Part shown: in pieces, positions 7,895-16,733 of the stretch
Numbering within the stretch: the first letter of the stretch is position 1
Layout: each line of letters starts with the position of its first letter
Assembly (NCBI GenBank): GCA_021801605.1
Contig: JAJYXU010000015.1
Coordinates: 1-49,028, forward strand
Reading direction: 5' to 3'
Source: Bacteroidota bacterium
Lineage (GTDB): Bacteria; Bacteroidota; Ignavibacteria; Ignavibacteriales; Melioribacteraceae
Length of the DNA stretch: 49,028 bases
The notes under the pieces: model-generated
What the model was told of the DNA's origin: nothing
What the model saw: only the letters and a program-made list of their open reading frames with translations
Databases searched by the model: none
Program-made: the position numbers and the translations under genes

Positions 7895-9394
7895 TTAATT
7901 ATTATCTATAGGAAGAGTAATTGTAAACATACTTCCTTCTTTTAATTTACTTTTTACTTTAATCTCACCGTTGAATCGCCTGATGATTCCATAACTGACG
8001 GAAAGACCGAGTCCGGTCCCTTTTCCGACCTCTTTTGTAGTGAAGAACGGATCAAAAATCTGTGCTAAAGTTATTTCATCCATTCCGCAGCCGTCATCAT
8101 TTATTTCTATGTAAACATTTTTATTATCAAAATCCGATTTTAGAAAAATTGTTCCGTTGCCTTCAATTGCATCTAAAGCATTGATGAGTATATTTATAAA
8201 TACCTGAAGAAGTTGGTCTGCTGCAACGCGAACTGCTGGTAAAGTATTTTTTAAATCTGTTTCGAAATTTACTTTGCGAATGCGTTTATCATACTTAACT
8301 ATTCCAAGAGCCGTCTTCAAAACATCTGTAATATCTTGAACTGCGGTTTCATAGCTTGGTAGACGGGAAAAATCCACAAGTTCCCTAACAATTTTCGTTA
8401 TACGGTCAATGTTCTCTTTTATATTTACAAGCTGTTCGCTGATAAATTGATCTTGACTTCTACGCTGCAAAATTTGAACAAGTGAAGAAATTGAAGTAAG
8501 CGGATTGCCGATTTCATGTGCTACACCTGCGGCTAGTTGACCGATTACAGCGAGTTTTTCGGATTGATCAATCTGTGCCTGCAGACGCTTAAACTCTGTA
8601 TAATCCTTAAAAATAATTGACCTGCCCTTATATTCTCCATTACTACTGTGTAATTGAGAAACGCTGAGCCGGACCGTTATTATTTCACCATTTTTTTTCT
8701 TACGCTCCGATTCAATAATGCTAGTATAACCGATTTTTTTAGCATCTTCTTTAATTCTCTCTAGTTCTTTAACATATTTTTCTCCATCCGGAAAGAGAAG
8801 AGAAGAAGGTTTACCAAGAACTTCATCTTCCGTATAACCGAAAATTCTTTCCGCGCCTTTGTTCCATGTGATAAATTTTTCGTTTTGATCAACCATCATA
8901 ATAGCTTGATCAGAAGAATGGAGAATATTTTTTAAGTACTGCTGGCTCAATTCAAGTTTTGAAGCGAGCCGGTCGCGGTTCAATTCTAATTCTTTCAGCT
9001 TTGTTTCTTGATAAAGGATTGAATAACGGGCATAAATTTGTTCTATCAGTTCGTCAAAAAATCCAAGAAGAATTACAGGATCAATATTTCCCATGGCATC
9101 ATTTTCAACAAAATTAAAGACAGCAAACCTGCCTTGACTGAAAAACTGGCTCACTTCAAGCAGATTTAGATTCGCTTCTGAAAACAGTGTGTAGGTATCT
9201 ACCAGATATTGATCGGCGGATTTGTAATCGCCGGTTTCGATCACTTCGATAAAAGTATTTACACTGCTCTCTGCAAAAGTGCGAAGCTGCTGTGCAGAAA
9301 GTTTGCTGTTGCAAATAGGTAAAAGTTTTGCTTTCCAATTTTCTGCAATTGTATCAAAATATTTTTTAAGGAGTTCGAGTAATAATTTTTTCAT
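7895..9394 (-). CDS. PAS-domain sensor histidine kinase, partner of the NtrC-type regulator
   Basis: Cytosolic kinase of 499 residues. The N-terminal about 1-130 is an all-helical RsbRD-like sensory domain (LLKKYFDTIAENWKAKLLP), then a short coiled coil (about 128-155), a PAS domain at about 158-265 (AIMMVDQNEKFITWNKGAER, IFGYTEDEVLG), HisKA with H293 in GVAHEIGNPLTSI, and HATPase_c with a G2 box GKGTGLGLSVSYGII. The H-box HEIGNPL is typical of NtrB-like kinases. The 10-base spacing to the NtrC-type gene indicates one operon. The signal it senses is unknown. Confidence 0.92.
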   Translation of the reverse strand: MKKLLLELLKKYFDTIAENWKAKLLPICNSKLSAQQLRTFAESSVNTFIEVIETGDYKSADQYLVDTYTLFSEANLNLLEVSQFFSQGRFAVFNFVENDAMGNIDPVILLGFFDELIEQIYARYSILYQETKLKELELNRDRLASKLELSQQYLKNILHSSDQAIMMVDQNEKFITWNKGAERIFGYTEDEVLGKPSSLLFPDGEKYVKELERIKEDAKKIGYTSIIESERKKKNGEIITVRLSVSQLHSSNGEYKGRSIIFKDYTEFKRLQAQIDQSEKLAVIGQLAAGVAHEIGNPLTSISSLVQILQRRSQDQFISEQLVNIKENIDRITKIVRELVDFSRLPSYETAVQDITDVLKTALGIVKYDKRIRKVNFETDLKNTLPAVRVAADQLLQVFINILINALDAIEGNGTIFLKSDFDNKNVYIEINDDGCGMDEITLAQIFDPFFTTKEVGKGTGLGLSVSYGIIRRFNGEIKVKSKLKEGSMFTITLPIDNN

Positions 9395-9551
9395 TAAGGT
9401 ATTTTAAAATGGAATGAAATATATCCTTAATTAAGTGCTTCGAAAAATAAAGAAAGCCGGTTTAGAATGAAAGATGATTAAGTCAGCCGGTTAATCTTGT
9501 ACACATAGTGGAACCGGCAATTTTCTGTTTATGTATAAGAAACAGTTTCAT

Positions 9552-9559
9552 TATCTTTG
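9552..9559 (+). promoter_or_regulatory. TATCTTTG -7 element before the DUF4139 gene
   Basis: Exact TAnnTTTG match with a TTTATG block ending about 19 bases upstream as the -33 region. The start codon at 9581 lies 22 bases downstream. The longer reading-frame start at 9557 would overlap this box, which supports 9581 as the true start. Confidence 0.6.
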
Positions 9560-9580
9560 AACAAACAGAGAGAGAGACAT

Positions 9581-11185
9581 ATGAAAAAAATTATTATTGC
9601 TCTTTTGGCAGCGGTTTCCTTTTCTTCAATTTCATTTGCATCGGAGGAAATTGTTGTAAAACCATCCTTTTCAAATGTAAAAGTATTTTTGAGAGGCGCA
9701 CAATTGAATTATTGGGCAAAAGCTAAAGTTGAGATGGGAATGAACGATGTTGTCTTAACTGGATTGGCTTCGAACATTGATCGAAACAGTATCAATGTTT
9801 CGGCAAAAGGAGATGCGATTATAATGTCGGTAGTTCAACGCTTTGATTATTTGGGACAAGTTGAAAAGACACCACAGATAAAAAAGCTTGAGGATTCTCT
9901 CGAAGTGCAGAACAGAATACTCTCATCTAATCAAAACGAAAATGATGTTCTCAGATCTGAAATTGATCTGATCCTTGCAAATAAAAATATTGGGAATGAA
10001 AAAATTGGCGTTTCCATTTCGGAATTACAAAAGATGGGTGAATATTACCGTAAACGGCTGACCGAAATAAAAAATAAAATGTATGAAGTTTCTTTGAGCA
10101 TCAAAAAAAATCAAAAAAATATTGAGCGGATTCAAAATCAATTAAACGAATTAAATAACCAGTTGAACAAGCCGGTAAATGAAATTGTTGTAACAGTTTC
10201 GGCAAAATCTAAAGGAGCTTTAGAAGTTGATTTATCATACTTGATTTATGATGCGGGATGGCAGCCGGCTTACGATGTCCGTGTGGATAAAATAAATTCA
10301 GATGCACAGTTGAGTTACAAAGCAAACGTTTGGCAGAACAGCGGATTTGATTGGAAAGATGTTGAGATTATTCTGTCAACAAGAAATCCGGTTGCTAATA
10401 ATAATAAGCCGGAACTCAATCCATGGTTCTTAGATTTTGAACGACCGGTAGTTTATAGAGAAATGAAATTGGGCGCTCAAAAATCTATTGCTAAAGACGC
10501 ATTGCAAGTTGTATCCGAAGCAGCGGTAGCGCCTCAAGCTGAAACAATGGCAAATTATATTGATGTTGTTGAGACACAGCTTTCCGTTGAATTCACTCCG
10601 ACGATTAAATACTCCATTCCCTCGGACGGTAAACCGCATTCGGTTGCTCTTCAAGAATTTTCCGTTCCAGCGAAATATGAATACTATGCCGCACCAAAAC
10701 TTGATAACAATGCTTTTCTTGTAGCACGGCTAACAGATTGGAGTAATTATAATTTACTGCCCGGTCAGGCAAATATCTATTTCGAAAATTCTTATGTAGG
10801 ACAATCTTCAATTAATCCGACAACAACAAAAGATACTCTTACATTATCGCTCGGGCGCGATCAAAATATTTCCGTTTCCCGCGATGTGCTAAAAGATTTT
10901 TCAGAAGATAAGTTCTTGAGCAGTAATGTTGAAAGAACATTTGCTTTCGAGATCAAAGTTAAAAACAATAAAAAGGGATTGGCAAAAATTTTAGTAGAAG
11001 ATCAAATTCCAATTTCAAAGCAGGAAGATATAGTTGTAAATCTGGTTGATTCATCAGGCGCAGTTTACGATTCCGAATCCGGTAAATTGAAATGGATGAT
11101 TGATGTCGACGGCGGTAAATCTGTTGTGAGGAAATTAGTTTATTCGGTAAAATATCCAAAAGAAAAAAGAATTCAAGGATTGTAA
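9581..11185 (+). CDS. Secreted DUF4139 (MuiA-like) protein
   Basis: Family of mucoidy-inhibitor-A-like proteins, function not established. The 534 residues start with a signal peptide (IIIALLAAVSFSSISFASEE), then an N-terminal DUF4140-like beta domain with the phrase VFLRGAQLNYWAKAKVEMG, a coiled-coil from about 110 to 200 rich in Asn, Gln and Lys (IERIQNQLNELNNQLN), and the DUF4139 domain with SYLIYDAGWQPAYDVRVD and VEIILSTRNP. ATG at 9581 is chosen because it gives the signal peptide and lies just downstream of a promoter. Monocistronic, ending in a 13-bp perfect stem. Confidence 0.85.
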   Translation: MKKIIIALLAAVSFSSISFASEEIVVKPSFSNVKVFLRGAQLNYWAKAKVEMGMNDVVLTGLASNIDRNSINVSAKGDAIIMSVVQRFDYLGQVEKTPQIKKLEDSLEVQNRILSSNQNENDVLRSEIDLILANKNIGNEKIGVSISELQKMGEYYRKRLTEIKNKMYEVSLSIKKNQKNIERIQNQLNELNNQLNKPVNEIVVTVSAKSKGALEVDLSYLIYDAGWQPAYDVRVDKINSDAQLSYKANVWQNSGFDWKDVEIILSTRNPVANNNKPELNPWFLDFERPVVYREMKLGAQKSIAKDALQVVSEAAVAPQAETMANYIDVVETQLSVEFTPTIKYSIPSDGKPHSVALQEFSVPAKYEYYAAPKLDNNAFLVARLTDWSNYNLLPGQANIYFENSYVGQSSINPTTTKDTLTLSLGRDQNISVSRDVLKDFSEDKFLSSNVERTFAFEIKVKNNKKGLAKILVEDQIPISKQEDIVVNLVDSSGAVYDSESGKLKWMIDVDGGKSVVRKLVYSVKYPKEKRIQGL

Positions 11186-11203
11186 AAAGTTTTATTTTCA
11201 ATG

Positions 11204-11234
11204 GAGTGAAGAATCTATTTGAGATTCTTCACTC
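11204..11234. repeat. 13-bp perfect hairpin between convergent genes (terminator-like repeat)
   Basis: GAGTGAAGAATCT at 11204-11216 and AGATTCTTCACTC at 11222-11234 form a perfect stem with an ATTTG loop. It lies between the converging DUF4139 and hydroxylase genes, so it may end transcription from both sides, but no T-run follows on either strand. The downstream bases (TTCGCTTCC.. GAATGACGG) look like a diverged form of the dispersed AGATTCTTCACTC.. GAATGAC repeat that I associate with genomes of this group; that association is from memory. Confidence 0.65.
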
Positions 11235-11266
11235 ATGTTCGCTTCCATATCAATTTGAATGACGGA

Positions 11267-12058
11267 TCAATTTTTCTTAAAGTTTCTAAATGCAAAAGTA
11301 AATTGTTTGAAAAAATTATCCGGGAAGAATGTTTTTAATCCATATTCGGCTGCACGATCTTCCGGCATATATCCCGTTTCAAAAATCCAATCCCAAATCG
11401 CCAGCTTGGTTGCAAAATTTCGGTTGCGTCCTTTGCCGGTTGTATGATGAATCCTGTGCATCTCGGGACCATTAATGATTTTTTGCAGCCATCCTGTCTT
11501 CACACTTAAATTGGAATGAATATACATTCCCCAGACCGCGCTGATTACTCCTTTGTAAGCTATAACTTCCGGCGGCGAACCAAGCAACACAATGGGAAGA
11601 AATTCAATAGTCTGATTGATCAAAATTTCAAATGCGTGAGAACGAGAACCTGAAAGCCAGTCAACTTTTTTTGGTGAGTGATGTGCTTCGTGCAATCGCC
11701 ATAAATATTTGTTGCTGTGCTGCCATCGGTGCATCCAGTAGATATATAGATCATGCGTTATAGTGAAGAATACGAGTTGAATCCAAATTGGAATTCCGGC
11801 AAACAAATGAAAACGGGAAAGTCCGGTCGAGTTATCAATTATTCTTATGATGAATGTGAATATGATTATTCCGAGAATGTAACTCTGAGCTATTGTATAG
11901 AGAGCCAGATCGTTGAAAAAACCTTCCCTCAAAATTTTCTGATCTTTGTTATACGGGAAAATTCGTTCAAGAATTATAAACAGAAGAGCCGCGGAGATAA
12001 TAACCACGTATGAAATAATTTCAAACGGTTGAAAGCTTGCTAATAAATTATGAAACAT
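11267..12058 (-). CDS. Sterol desaturase / fatty acid hydroxylase family membrane protein
   Basis: Integral membrane di-iron hydroxylase. The 263 residues have hydrophobic segments near 12-32, 55-75, 90-105 and 150-175, and the histidine boxes of the family: H102, H110-RWQ-H114, H123-EA-H126H127 (RLHEAHHSPK) and H201-RI-H204H205 (MHRIHHTTGKG). It follows neuB by three bases on the same strand, so it is probably co-transcribed with the sugar operon and may modify a lipid carrier or lipid A; that role is inference. Substrate unknown. Confidence 0.85.
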   Translation of the reverse strand: MFHNLLASFQPFEIISYVVIISAALLFIILERIFPYNKDQKILREGFFNDLALYTIAQSYILGIIIFTFIIRIIDNSTGLSRFHLFAGIPIWIQLVFFTITHDLYIYWMHRWQHSNKYLWRLHEAHHSPKKVDWLSGSRSHAFEILINQTIEFLPIVLLGSPPEVIAYKGVISAVWGMYIHSNLSVKTGWLQKIINGPEMHRIHHTTGKGRNRNFATKLAIWDWIFETGYMPEDRAAEYGLKTFFPDNFFKQFTFAFRNFKKN

Positions 12059-12061
12059 AAT

Positions 12062-12961
12062 TTAAGCGGTGATGTTAGGTTTTACTCTTCTGAGTTTTTC
12101 TATGTTGTGATACTCACTCTTGTACACTATTTTTATTCCGTCACCGAGTGCTTTTTCAATATCACGTATATCTTGAACCATCTTCAGCATTCCATTTACT
12201 TCAACGGAAGCCGCCTGATCGGTTCCCCACATTGCGCGGTCGAGTGTGATGTGTCTTTCGATGAATGAGGCGCCGAGTGCAACCGCAGCTAATGTTGGTG
12301 CTAAGCCGGTTTCATGTCCGGAGTAACCAATTGGTACCTCGGGAAATTTTTCTTTGTATGTTCTAATCATATTAAGGTTCAGCTCTTCCAGATTGCATGG
12401 ATAATTAGAAGTCGCTTGAGCGATCATCAAATAATCGGTTCCTAAAATTTGCACAGCATCTTCAACTTCTTCGATTGTTGACATGCCCGTTGAAAGAATG
12501 ACCGGTCTGCCCGTGGTTTTAATTTTATTCAACAGTTTATGATTGGTTAAACAAGCAGATGCAACTTTGTGAATAACCGGTTTGAATTTTTCCATAAAGC
12601 TCAACGCCTCTTCATCCCATGGCGATGCAAACCAATCAATTCCTTTTTGTTTGCAGTAGCCGTCAATCTCTAAATATTCTTCAAAGCCGAACTCAACTTT
12701 ACGGCGGTATTCGATATAAGTTATTCTTCCCCATGGAGTGTCGCGTTTCATATTCCATTGATTTTTTGGAACGCAAAGTTCTGGTGTCCGCTTCTGAAAT
12801 TTAACGGCATCACAGCCCGCAAAGACAGCGCCATCAATTAATTTTTTTGCCAGTTCGACTGAACCGTTGTGATTGATTCCAATTTCCGCGATGATGTAAA
12901 CCGGTTCTCCTTCACCTATCAATCTATTGCCGACCTTAACTTTGTTTGATTTCATCATCAT
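12062..12961 (-). CDS. NeuB-like ulosonic acid synthase lacking the SAF domain
   Basis: NeuB enzymes condense phosphoenolpyruvate with an N-acyl-hexosamine-type sugar to make nine-carbon ulosonic acids. The 299 residues form the TIM barrel: IIAEIGINHNGS, AVKFQKRTPE, SPWDEEALSFM, VASACLTNHKLL, VILSTGMSTIEEV, IGYSGHETGLAPTLAAVALG and IERHITLD. Normal NeuB is about 340-350 residues with a C-terminal antifreeze-like SAF domain; here the protein stops at KLRRVKPNITA, just where SAF would begin. It overlaps the HAD phosphatase gene by 26 bases. Any of three tandem ATG codons could be the start. The substrate is probably non-standard given the neighbours. Confidence 0.85.
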   Translation of the reverse strand: MMMKSNKVKVGNRLIGEGEPVYIIAEIGINHNGSVELAKKLIDGAVFAGCDAVKFQKRTPELCVPKNQWNMKRDTPWGRITYIEYRRKVEFGFEEYLEIDGYCKQKGIDWFASPWDEEALSFMEKFKPVIHKVASACLTNHKLLNKIKTTGRPVILSTGMSTIEEVEDAVQILGTDYLMIAQATSNYPCNLEELNLNMIRTYKEKFPEVPIGYSGHETGLAPTLAAVALGASFIERHITLDRAMWGTDQAASVEVNGMLKMVQDIRDIEKALGDGIKIVYKSEYHNIEKLRRVKPNITA

Positions 12962-13505
12962 CCTTTCTATATAATTTCTTCTTTGTCTTTGCTTCGATAA
13001 TTATTTCCGCGAAGTCGCGGAAAGCGCCGTAACCACCTTTGCTTTCTACAATCAGATCCACAACGTCTTTAGCAAACTTTGTTGCATCTATAGGACAAGC
13101 GGATAAACCAACACTTTTTAAAATTTCGATATCGTTTGTATCATCGCCAATAAAAGCAATTTCTTCCGGTTTGAGATTTTTTCTTAAAAGAATTTTTTCA
13201 AGAGTTTTTTCTTTTTCATAAACGCCCATGTGCAGTTCGTCAATCTTTAATTTCTGCGCTCTGGTTTTCACTATTAATGTTTTTTCACGGGTTATTATTC
13301 CGGTTTCTACATTAACAAGTTTTCTTAAGCGCTCAACACCCATTCCGTCGCGTATAGAAAAGCGTTTCATCAATTCACCCTGCTCGGAATAATAAACGCC
13401 TGTATCAGTAAAAACGCCGTCAACGTCAGTTAAAAGCAATTTTATTTTAGAAGCGCGTTTCAGCAGTTGGTTCTTAGTCAATTTTTTTTTCATATAAAAA
13501 ACCAT
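12936..13505 (-). CDS. KdsC-like HAD phosphatase (ulosonate phosphate phosphatase)
   Basis: KdsC hydrolyses 3-deoxy-manno-octulosonate 8-phosphate; paralogues serve sialic and other ulosonic acids. The 189 residues contain the HAD nucleophile motif LLLTDVDGVFTDTG, the catalytic Lys/Thr region GIITREKT, and GDDTNDIEILK for Mg binding. Length fits KdsC (about 180). M5 is an equally good start (MKKKLTKNQ). It overlaps neuB at its 3' end and follows the SDR gene by 48 bases. Dephosphorylating the NeuB product is the natural role here; the precise substrate is inference. Confidence 0.87.
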   Translation of the reverse strand: MVFYMKKKLTKNQLLKRASKIKLLLTDVDGVFTDTGVYYSEQGELMKRFSIRDGMGVERLRKLVNVETGIITREKTLIVKTRAQKLKIDELHMGVYEKEKTLEKILLRKNLKPEEIAFIGDDTNDIEILKSVGLSACPIDATKFAKDVVDLIVESKGGYGAFRDFAEIIIEAKTKKKLYRKDDDEIKQS

Positions 13506-13553
13506 TCAATTGTTTTAAAGGTTTTAAATTTTCTCTTTCCTTCTTTCCTTTCT

Positions 13554-14357
13554 TCACCAACACGTCCATCCGCCATCCACAATAAGATTGGCGCCGGTCA
13601 TATAACTTGATGCATCACTGGCAAGAAAGATTAACGCGCCTTTATAATCTGAAGGATTAGCCATTCTTCCCAAAGGTGTTTTAGCTGAATATTTTCCAAT
13701 AAAAAATTCATCCTGATTATTTTCTACACCGCCGGGAGTTAAAGTATTAACGCGCACTCCATCCTTTCCCCAGTAAGCAGCAAGATATTTAGTAAACATT
13801 ATCACAGCGCCTTTTGTGGCGGAATAAGCCGGGGGTTTGAAGAATGACTGCGTTCCATCTTGTTTGATGTAAAGAGATTGATCAGGCGCGGTTATTCCGT
13901 AAGTTGAAGCAATATTAATAATGCTTCCTGATCTCTGTTTCGCCATTTCAATTCCAAAAATCTGTGAAGATAAAAATACTCCGGTCAAGTTTACATCAAC
14001 CGATTTTTGCCACAGTTCCAAAGGATAATTTTCAAACTTTGATTGTTCGCTTGCTGCTTTTGGATTTTCGAACATATCATTAATTGCCGCATTGTTCACC
14101 AGAATGTCGATATGTCCAAATTTCTCCAAAATTTTATTGCGCAGATTTTTTATTGATTCGGGATTAGTAACATCAAGTGCGGCACCGATCGATTCAGTTG
14201 GAAGTGTTCCGGCAAACTCAGTGCATTTAATTTCGTCAACATCAGCAACTACAACATTGGCACCGGCTTCACTCAATGCCTTGCAATGTTCTTTGCCGAT
14301 TAATCCAAGCGCACCGGTTACTATCGCTGTTCTATTTTTCAGACTAAACATTTCCAT
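13554..14357 (-). CDS. Short-chain dehydrogenase/reductase of the sugar operon
   Basis: NAD(P)-dependent oxidoreductase of 267 residues. Seen: Rossmann motif TGALGLIG at 15-22, acidic residues after VVVAD that favour NAD, NNAAIND, and the catalytic YSATKGA with Ser in SIINIAST. The C-terminus GANLIVDGGWTCW is typical of classical SDRs. Its position between a class III aminotransferase and NeuB suggests it oxidises a sugar hydroxyl to a ketone or reduces one before or after amination; that is inference. Confidence 0.88.
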   Translation of the reverse strand: MEMFSLKNRTAIVTGALGLIGKEHCKALSEAGANVVVADVDEIKCTEFAGTLPTESIGAALDVTNPESIKNLRNKILEKFGHIDILVNNAAINDMFENPKAASEQSKFENYPLELWQKSVDVNLTGVFLSSQIFGIEMAKQRSGSIINIASTYGITAPDQSLYIKQDGTQSFFKPPAYSATKGAVIMFTKYLAAYWGKDGVRVNTLTPGGVENNQDEFFIGKYSAKTPLGRMANPSDYKGALIFLASDASSYMTGANLIVDGGWTCW

Positions 14358-14371
14358 TAAAAATCCTTTTT

Positions 14372-14403
14372 ATTCTTCACTCTACACTCTTCGTTCTTCA
14401 CCC
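14372..14403. repeat. TTCTTCACTC-type low-complexity element
   Basis: Tandem variants of TTCTTCACTC, ACACTCTTCG and TTCTTCACCC fill the gap between the aminotransferase stop codon (14408) and the SDR start. It resembles other pyrimidine-rich, repeat-like spacers in this window. Whether it is a dispersed element needs a genome search. Confidence 0.4.
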
Positions 14404-14407
14404 ATAA

Positions 14408-15742
14408 CTATTTCTTCACCGGTTTCATATTGAAGTTATCAACTTTTCTGAATACGGGCTGAACCGGTTCACCCCGAAGAATTTCTATTAAATTATTTTT
14501 TTGAACAGCATTTTTCAAAACGGCAAGTGATTCTTCCATGGCTTGAAGTGTGTATTCAACATCGGCATCGCTATGAGAGAATGACATATTATGAAATCCC
14601 TGCCATAGAATACCGCGTTTAATCATCTCCTGCTGCATCAAAGATTTTTGAACAAGCGGATCGCCGGCTTTTTCTTCAAATGTTGCCATAGAACGCCAGT
14701 TGTATCCGATCGCTTTTGTATAATCCATTCCATGATTCTGAGCGATTGTGTTATATCCATTTTTTAATTTCTCCCCTCGATCGTTCAGAAATTTCGGAAC
14801 ATTTTTGTCGCGCAGTTCTTCAATAGTAGCTTTAGTAGCCGCGAGAGAAAGCGCTTCGCCTCCGAATGTTGTATAGAAGAAAATATCTTCATCGGCAAGA
14901 TCCATAATTTTTCTTTTGCCTGTAAGAATTGAAATAGGCATCCCATTGGCAACTGCTTTTGAGTACGTCGCCAGATCCGGAGTAATTCCGAAATATTCCT
15001 GGGCGCCGCCAAGTGCCATTCTGAATCCTGTCCACATCTCATCAAATATTAAAACGACATTCTTTTCTTTACAGAGATCTGCGAGCTTGTGAAGAAAATC
15101 ATCTTTCGGTTCGATGAACACAACCGGTTCAAGAATTACAGCAGCAACATCGTCATCAATAGAATTTTTTACAGAATCAATATCGTTATAGTTGAATGTA
15201 TAAGAGATTGCCTGAACGGCTTCCGGAATTCCATGATTGCGCGCTGTGACAGCGATGTACCAATCATGCCAGCCGTGATAGCCGCAACATAAAATTTTAT
15301 TCTTGTCGGTATAAGCGCGTGCAAGACGAACCGCTGCGCTTGTTGCATCAGCGCCGGTTTTGCTATATCGGACAGCTTCTGCATTCGGCACAATTTGTCT
15401 AATCATTTCGGCAACTTCAACTTCAAGCGGGTGCATCATTGAAAAAGTAATTCCGTCTTCCAATTGCTTCTTGATTGCGTCATCAACCTTTTGATAAGCA
15501 TAACCAAGCGAAAGGGGACCAACGCCCATCATGTAATCAATATATTCGTTGCCATCAACATCCCACACATGAGAACCTTTTCCTTTAACTAAATACTTCG
15601 GTGCCACTCCCTTTACCCATTGTCCCGGTCCTTTAGCAAGTGTCTGCGTTACTGATGGAATTAAACCTAGAGCGCGATTGTAGAGTTCGTCTGATTTTGT
15701 GATTGTTGGGTAATCGTTTTGTAATGAAATTTTATTTGCCAT
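14408..15742 (-). CDS. Class III (glutamate-1-semialdehyde-type) aminotransferase of the sugar operon
   Basis: PLP enzyme of 444 residues. Features: HVWDVDGNEYIDYMMGVGPL, YSKTGADATSAAVRLARA, the PLP-phosphate and Asp region VVLIFDEMWTGFR, and the Schiff-base lysine in ATYSKAVANGMPIS, as in HemL. It is not a housekeeping HemL: it sits in a sugar operon and is about 20 residues longer. Members of this subclass occur in surface-polysaccharide clusters. Amination of a keto sugar made by the transketolase and SDR is inferred. It is followed by a repeat-like spacer. Confidence 0.87.
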   Translation of the reverse strand: MANKISLQNDYPTITKSDELYNRALGLIPSVTQTLAKGPGQWVKGVAPKYLVKGKGSHVWDVDGNEYIDYMMGVGPLSLGYAYQKVDDAIKKQLEDGITFSMMHPLEVEVAEMIRQIVPNAEAVRYSKTGADATSAAVRLARAYTDKNKILCCGYHGWHDWYIAVTARNHGIPEAVQAISYTFNYNDIDSVKNSIDDDVAAVILEPVVFIEPKDDFLHKLADLCKEKNVVLIFDEMWTGFRMALGGAQEYFGITPDLATYSKAVANGMPISILTGKRKIMDLADEDIFFYTTFGGEALSLAATKATIEELRDKNVPKFLNDRGEKLKNGYNTIAQNHGMDYTKAIGYNWRSMATFEEKAGDPLVQKSLMQQEMIKRGILWQGFHNMSFSHSDADVEYTLQAMEESLAVLKNAVQKNNLIEILRGEPVQPVFRKVDNFNMKPVKK

Positions 15743-15757
15743 AGTTTCCTCTTTAAT

Positions 15758-15839
15758 GGAACGCAGATGACACAGATTTAACGGATCTTCACAGATAAAT
15801 CTGCGTGAATCTGTGTTATCAGCGTCATCCGTGTGCTAT
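15758..15839. repeat. Imperfect palindromic repeat overlapping the transketolase stop codon
   Basis: GGAACGCAGATGACACAGAT on the left and ATCTGTGTTATCAGCGTCAT on the right pair imperfectly around a central CAGATAAATCTG. The right arm (CATCCGTGTGCTATT) matches the inner arms of the elements at 20800 and 26245. It overlaps the last codons of the transketolase C-terminal gene, so the residues IAHG and the stop codon are encoded by repeat sequence. Confidence 0.8.
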
Positions 15840-16733
15840 TGTTTCTAATATTCTTTTTGCCATTAATTCGCCAGCAAATCTTTCATACTGAAGAACATCA
15901 TTAAGCAACGCCGGCTTAAACCATTTATTCATCAAAGCAAAGGGAAGAACGTTCGCAGTTTTTCTGTTCCGTAAAAGAACTTCAGCAAGAATTGTATAAA
16001 GTCCTCCGGTGATGAAATGATCTTCGACAGTAACTATTAACTTGCATTCATCAACTGCTTTCAAAATTGTTTCTTCGTCAACCGGTTTTGGTGTGCGGAT
16101 ATTTATCAATCGTACAGAAATAGCTTTTGATTCCAAAATTTCTTTTGCTTTGAATGCTTCTCCGAATAAAAACCCATAAACAAGAATTGCCACATCAGTC
16201 CCTTCGCCAAAAACTTCAGCTTTCCCTATTTCAAATTTGCTGTGTTCGACAAGCGCTTCTGTAGGATTGTAACGAATATAAAACGGTGCGGGGTGAGTGA
16301 AGACGCTCTTCAATCCTTTCAGCATATCTTCTTCATCAGCCGGGCAAAAGACATTCATCGGAGGAATGCCGCGCATGATCGAAACATCCTCTAATGCCTG
16401 ATGAGTAGGACCATTCCCATCCGATAAAAATCCCGGTACGGCGCCAACAATTTTTACCGGAAGATTAGCAATGCCAACATCTGAGCGGATGAACTCAAAT
16501 GCTCGCATTGTTAAAAATGTAGCCAGCGCGTGAACGATTGGTGTTCTTCCGCGTAATGCCAATCCTGCCGCCATTCCGATCATAGTTTGTTCAGTAATGC
16601 CGGTATCAATAAAATTATTTTTGATCAGCGGGGGAAGATTTCTGAATGCCGCTCTGTTCTCCGATGTCATAATCATGTAGCGGTCATCTTTATTTATAAG
16701 ATCGAGTAAAATATCTGCGTATGTCATTTTCAT
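15825..16733 (-). CDS. Transketolase, C-terminal (pyrimidine/TPP-activating) subunit
   Basis: Split transketolases carry the pyrimidine-binding half as a separate chain. The 302 residues show the catalytic Glu in IDTGITEQTMIGMAAGLALRG, VKIVGAVPGFLSDGNGPTHQ and a C-terminal Rossmann-like domain (VAILVYGFLFGEA, IRTPKPVDEETI). Its start overlaps the stop of the N-terminal subunit gene by four bases, so both chains are made together. The final IAHG plus stop come from a palindromic repeat, a sign that the original 3' end was altered. Its place in a ulosonic-acid operon implies two-carbon transfer to build an unusual sugar. Confidence 0.9.
   Translation of the reverse strand: MKMTYADILLDLINKDDRYMIMTSENRAAFRNLPPLIKNNFIDTGITEQTMIGMAAGLALRGRTPIVHALATFLTMRAFEFIRSDVGIANLPVKIVGAVPGFLSDGNGPTHQALEDVSIMRGIPPMNVFCPADEEDMLKGLKSVFTHPAPFYIRYNPTEALVEHSKFEIGKAEVFGEGTDVAILVYGFLFGEAFKAKEILESKAISVRLINIRTPKPVDEETILKAVDECKLIVTVEDHFITGGLYTILAEVLLRNRKTANVLPFALMNKWFKPALLNDVLQYERFAGELMAKRILETIAHG

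Noticed and set aside
9557-9580. Earlier start for the DUF4139 gene
   Set aside because: The codon lies in the promoter -7 box; the downstream ATG gives the signal peptide.
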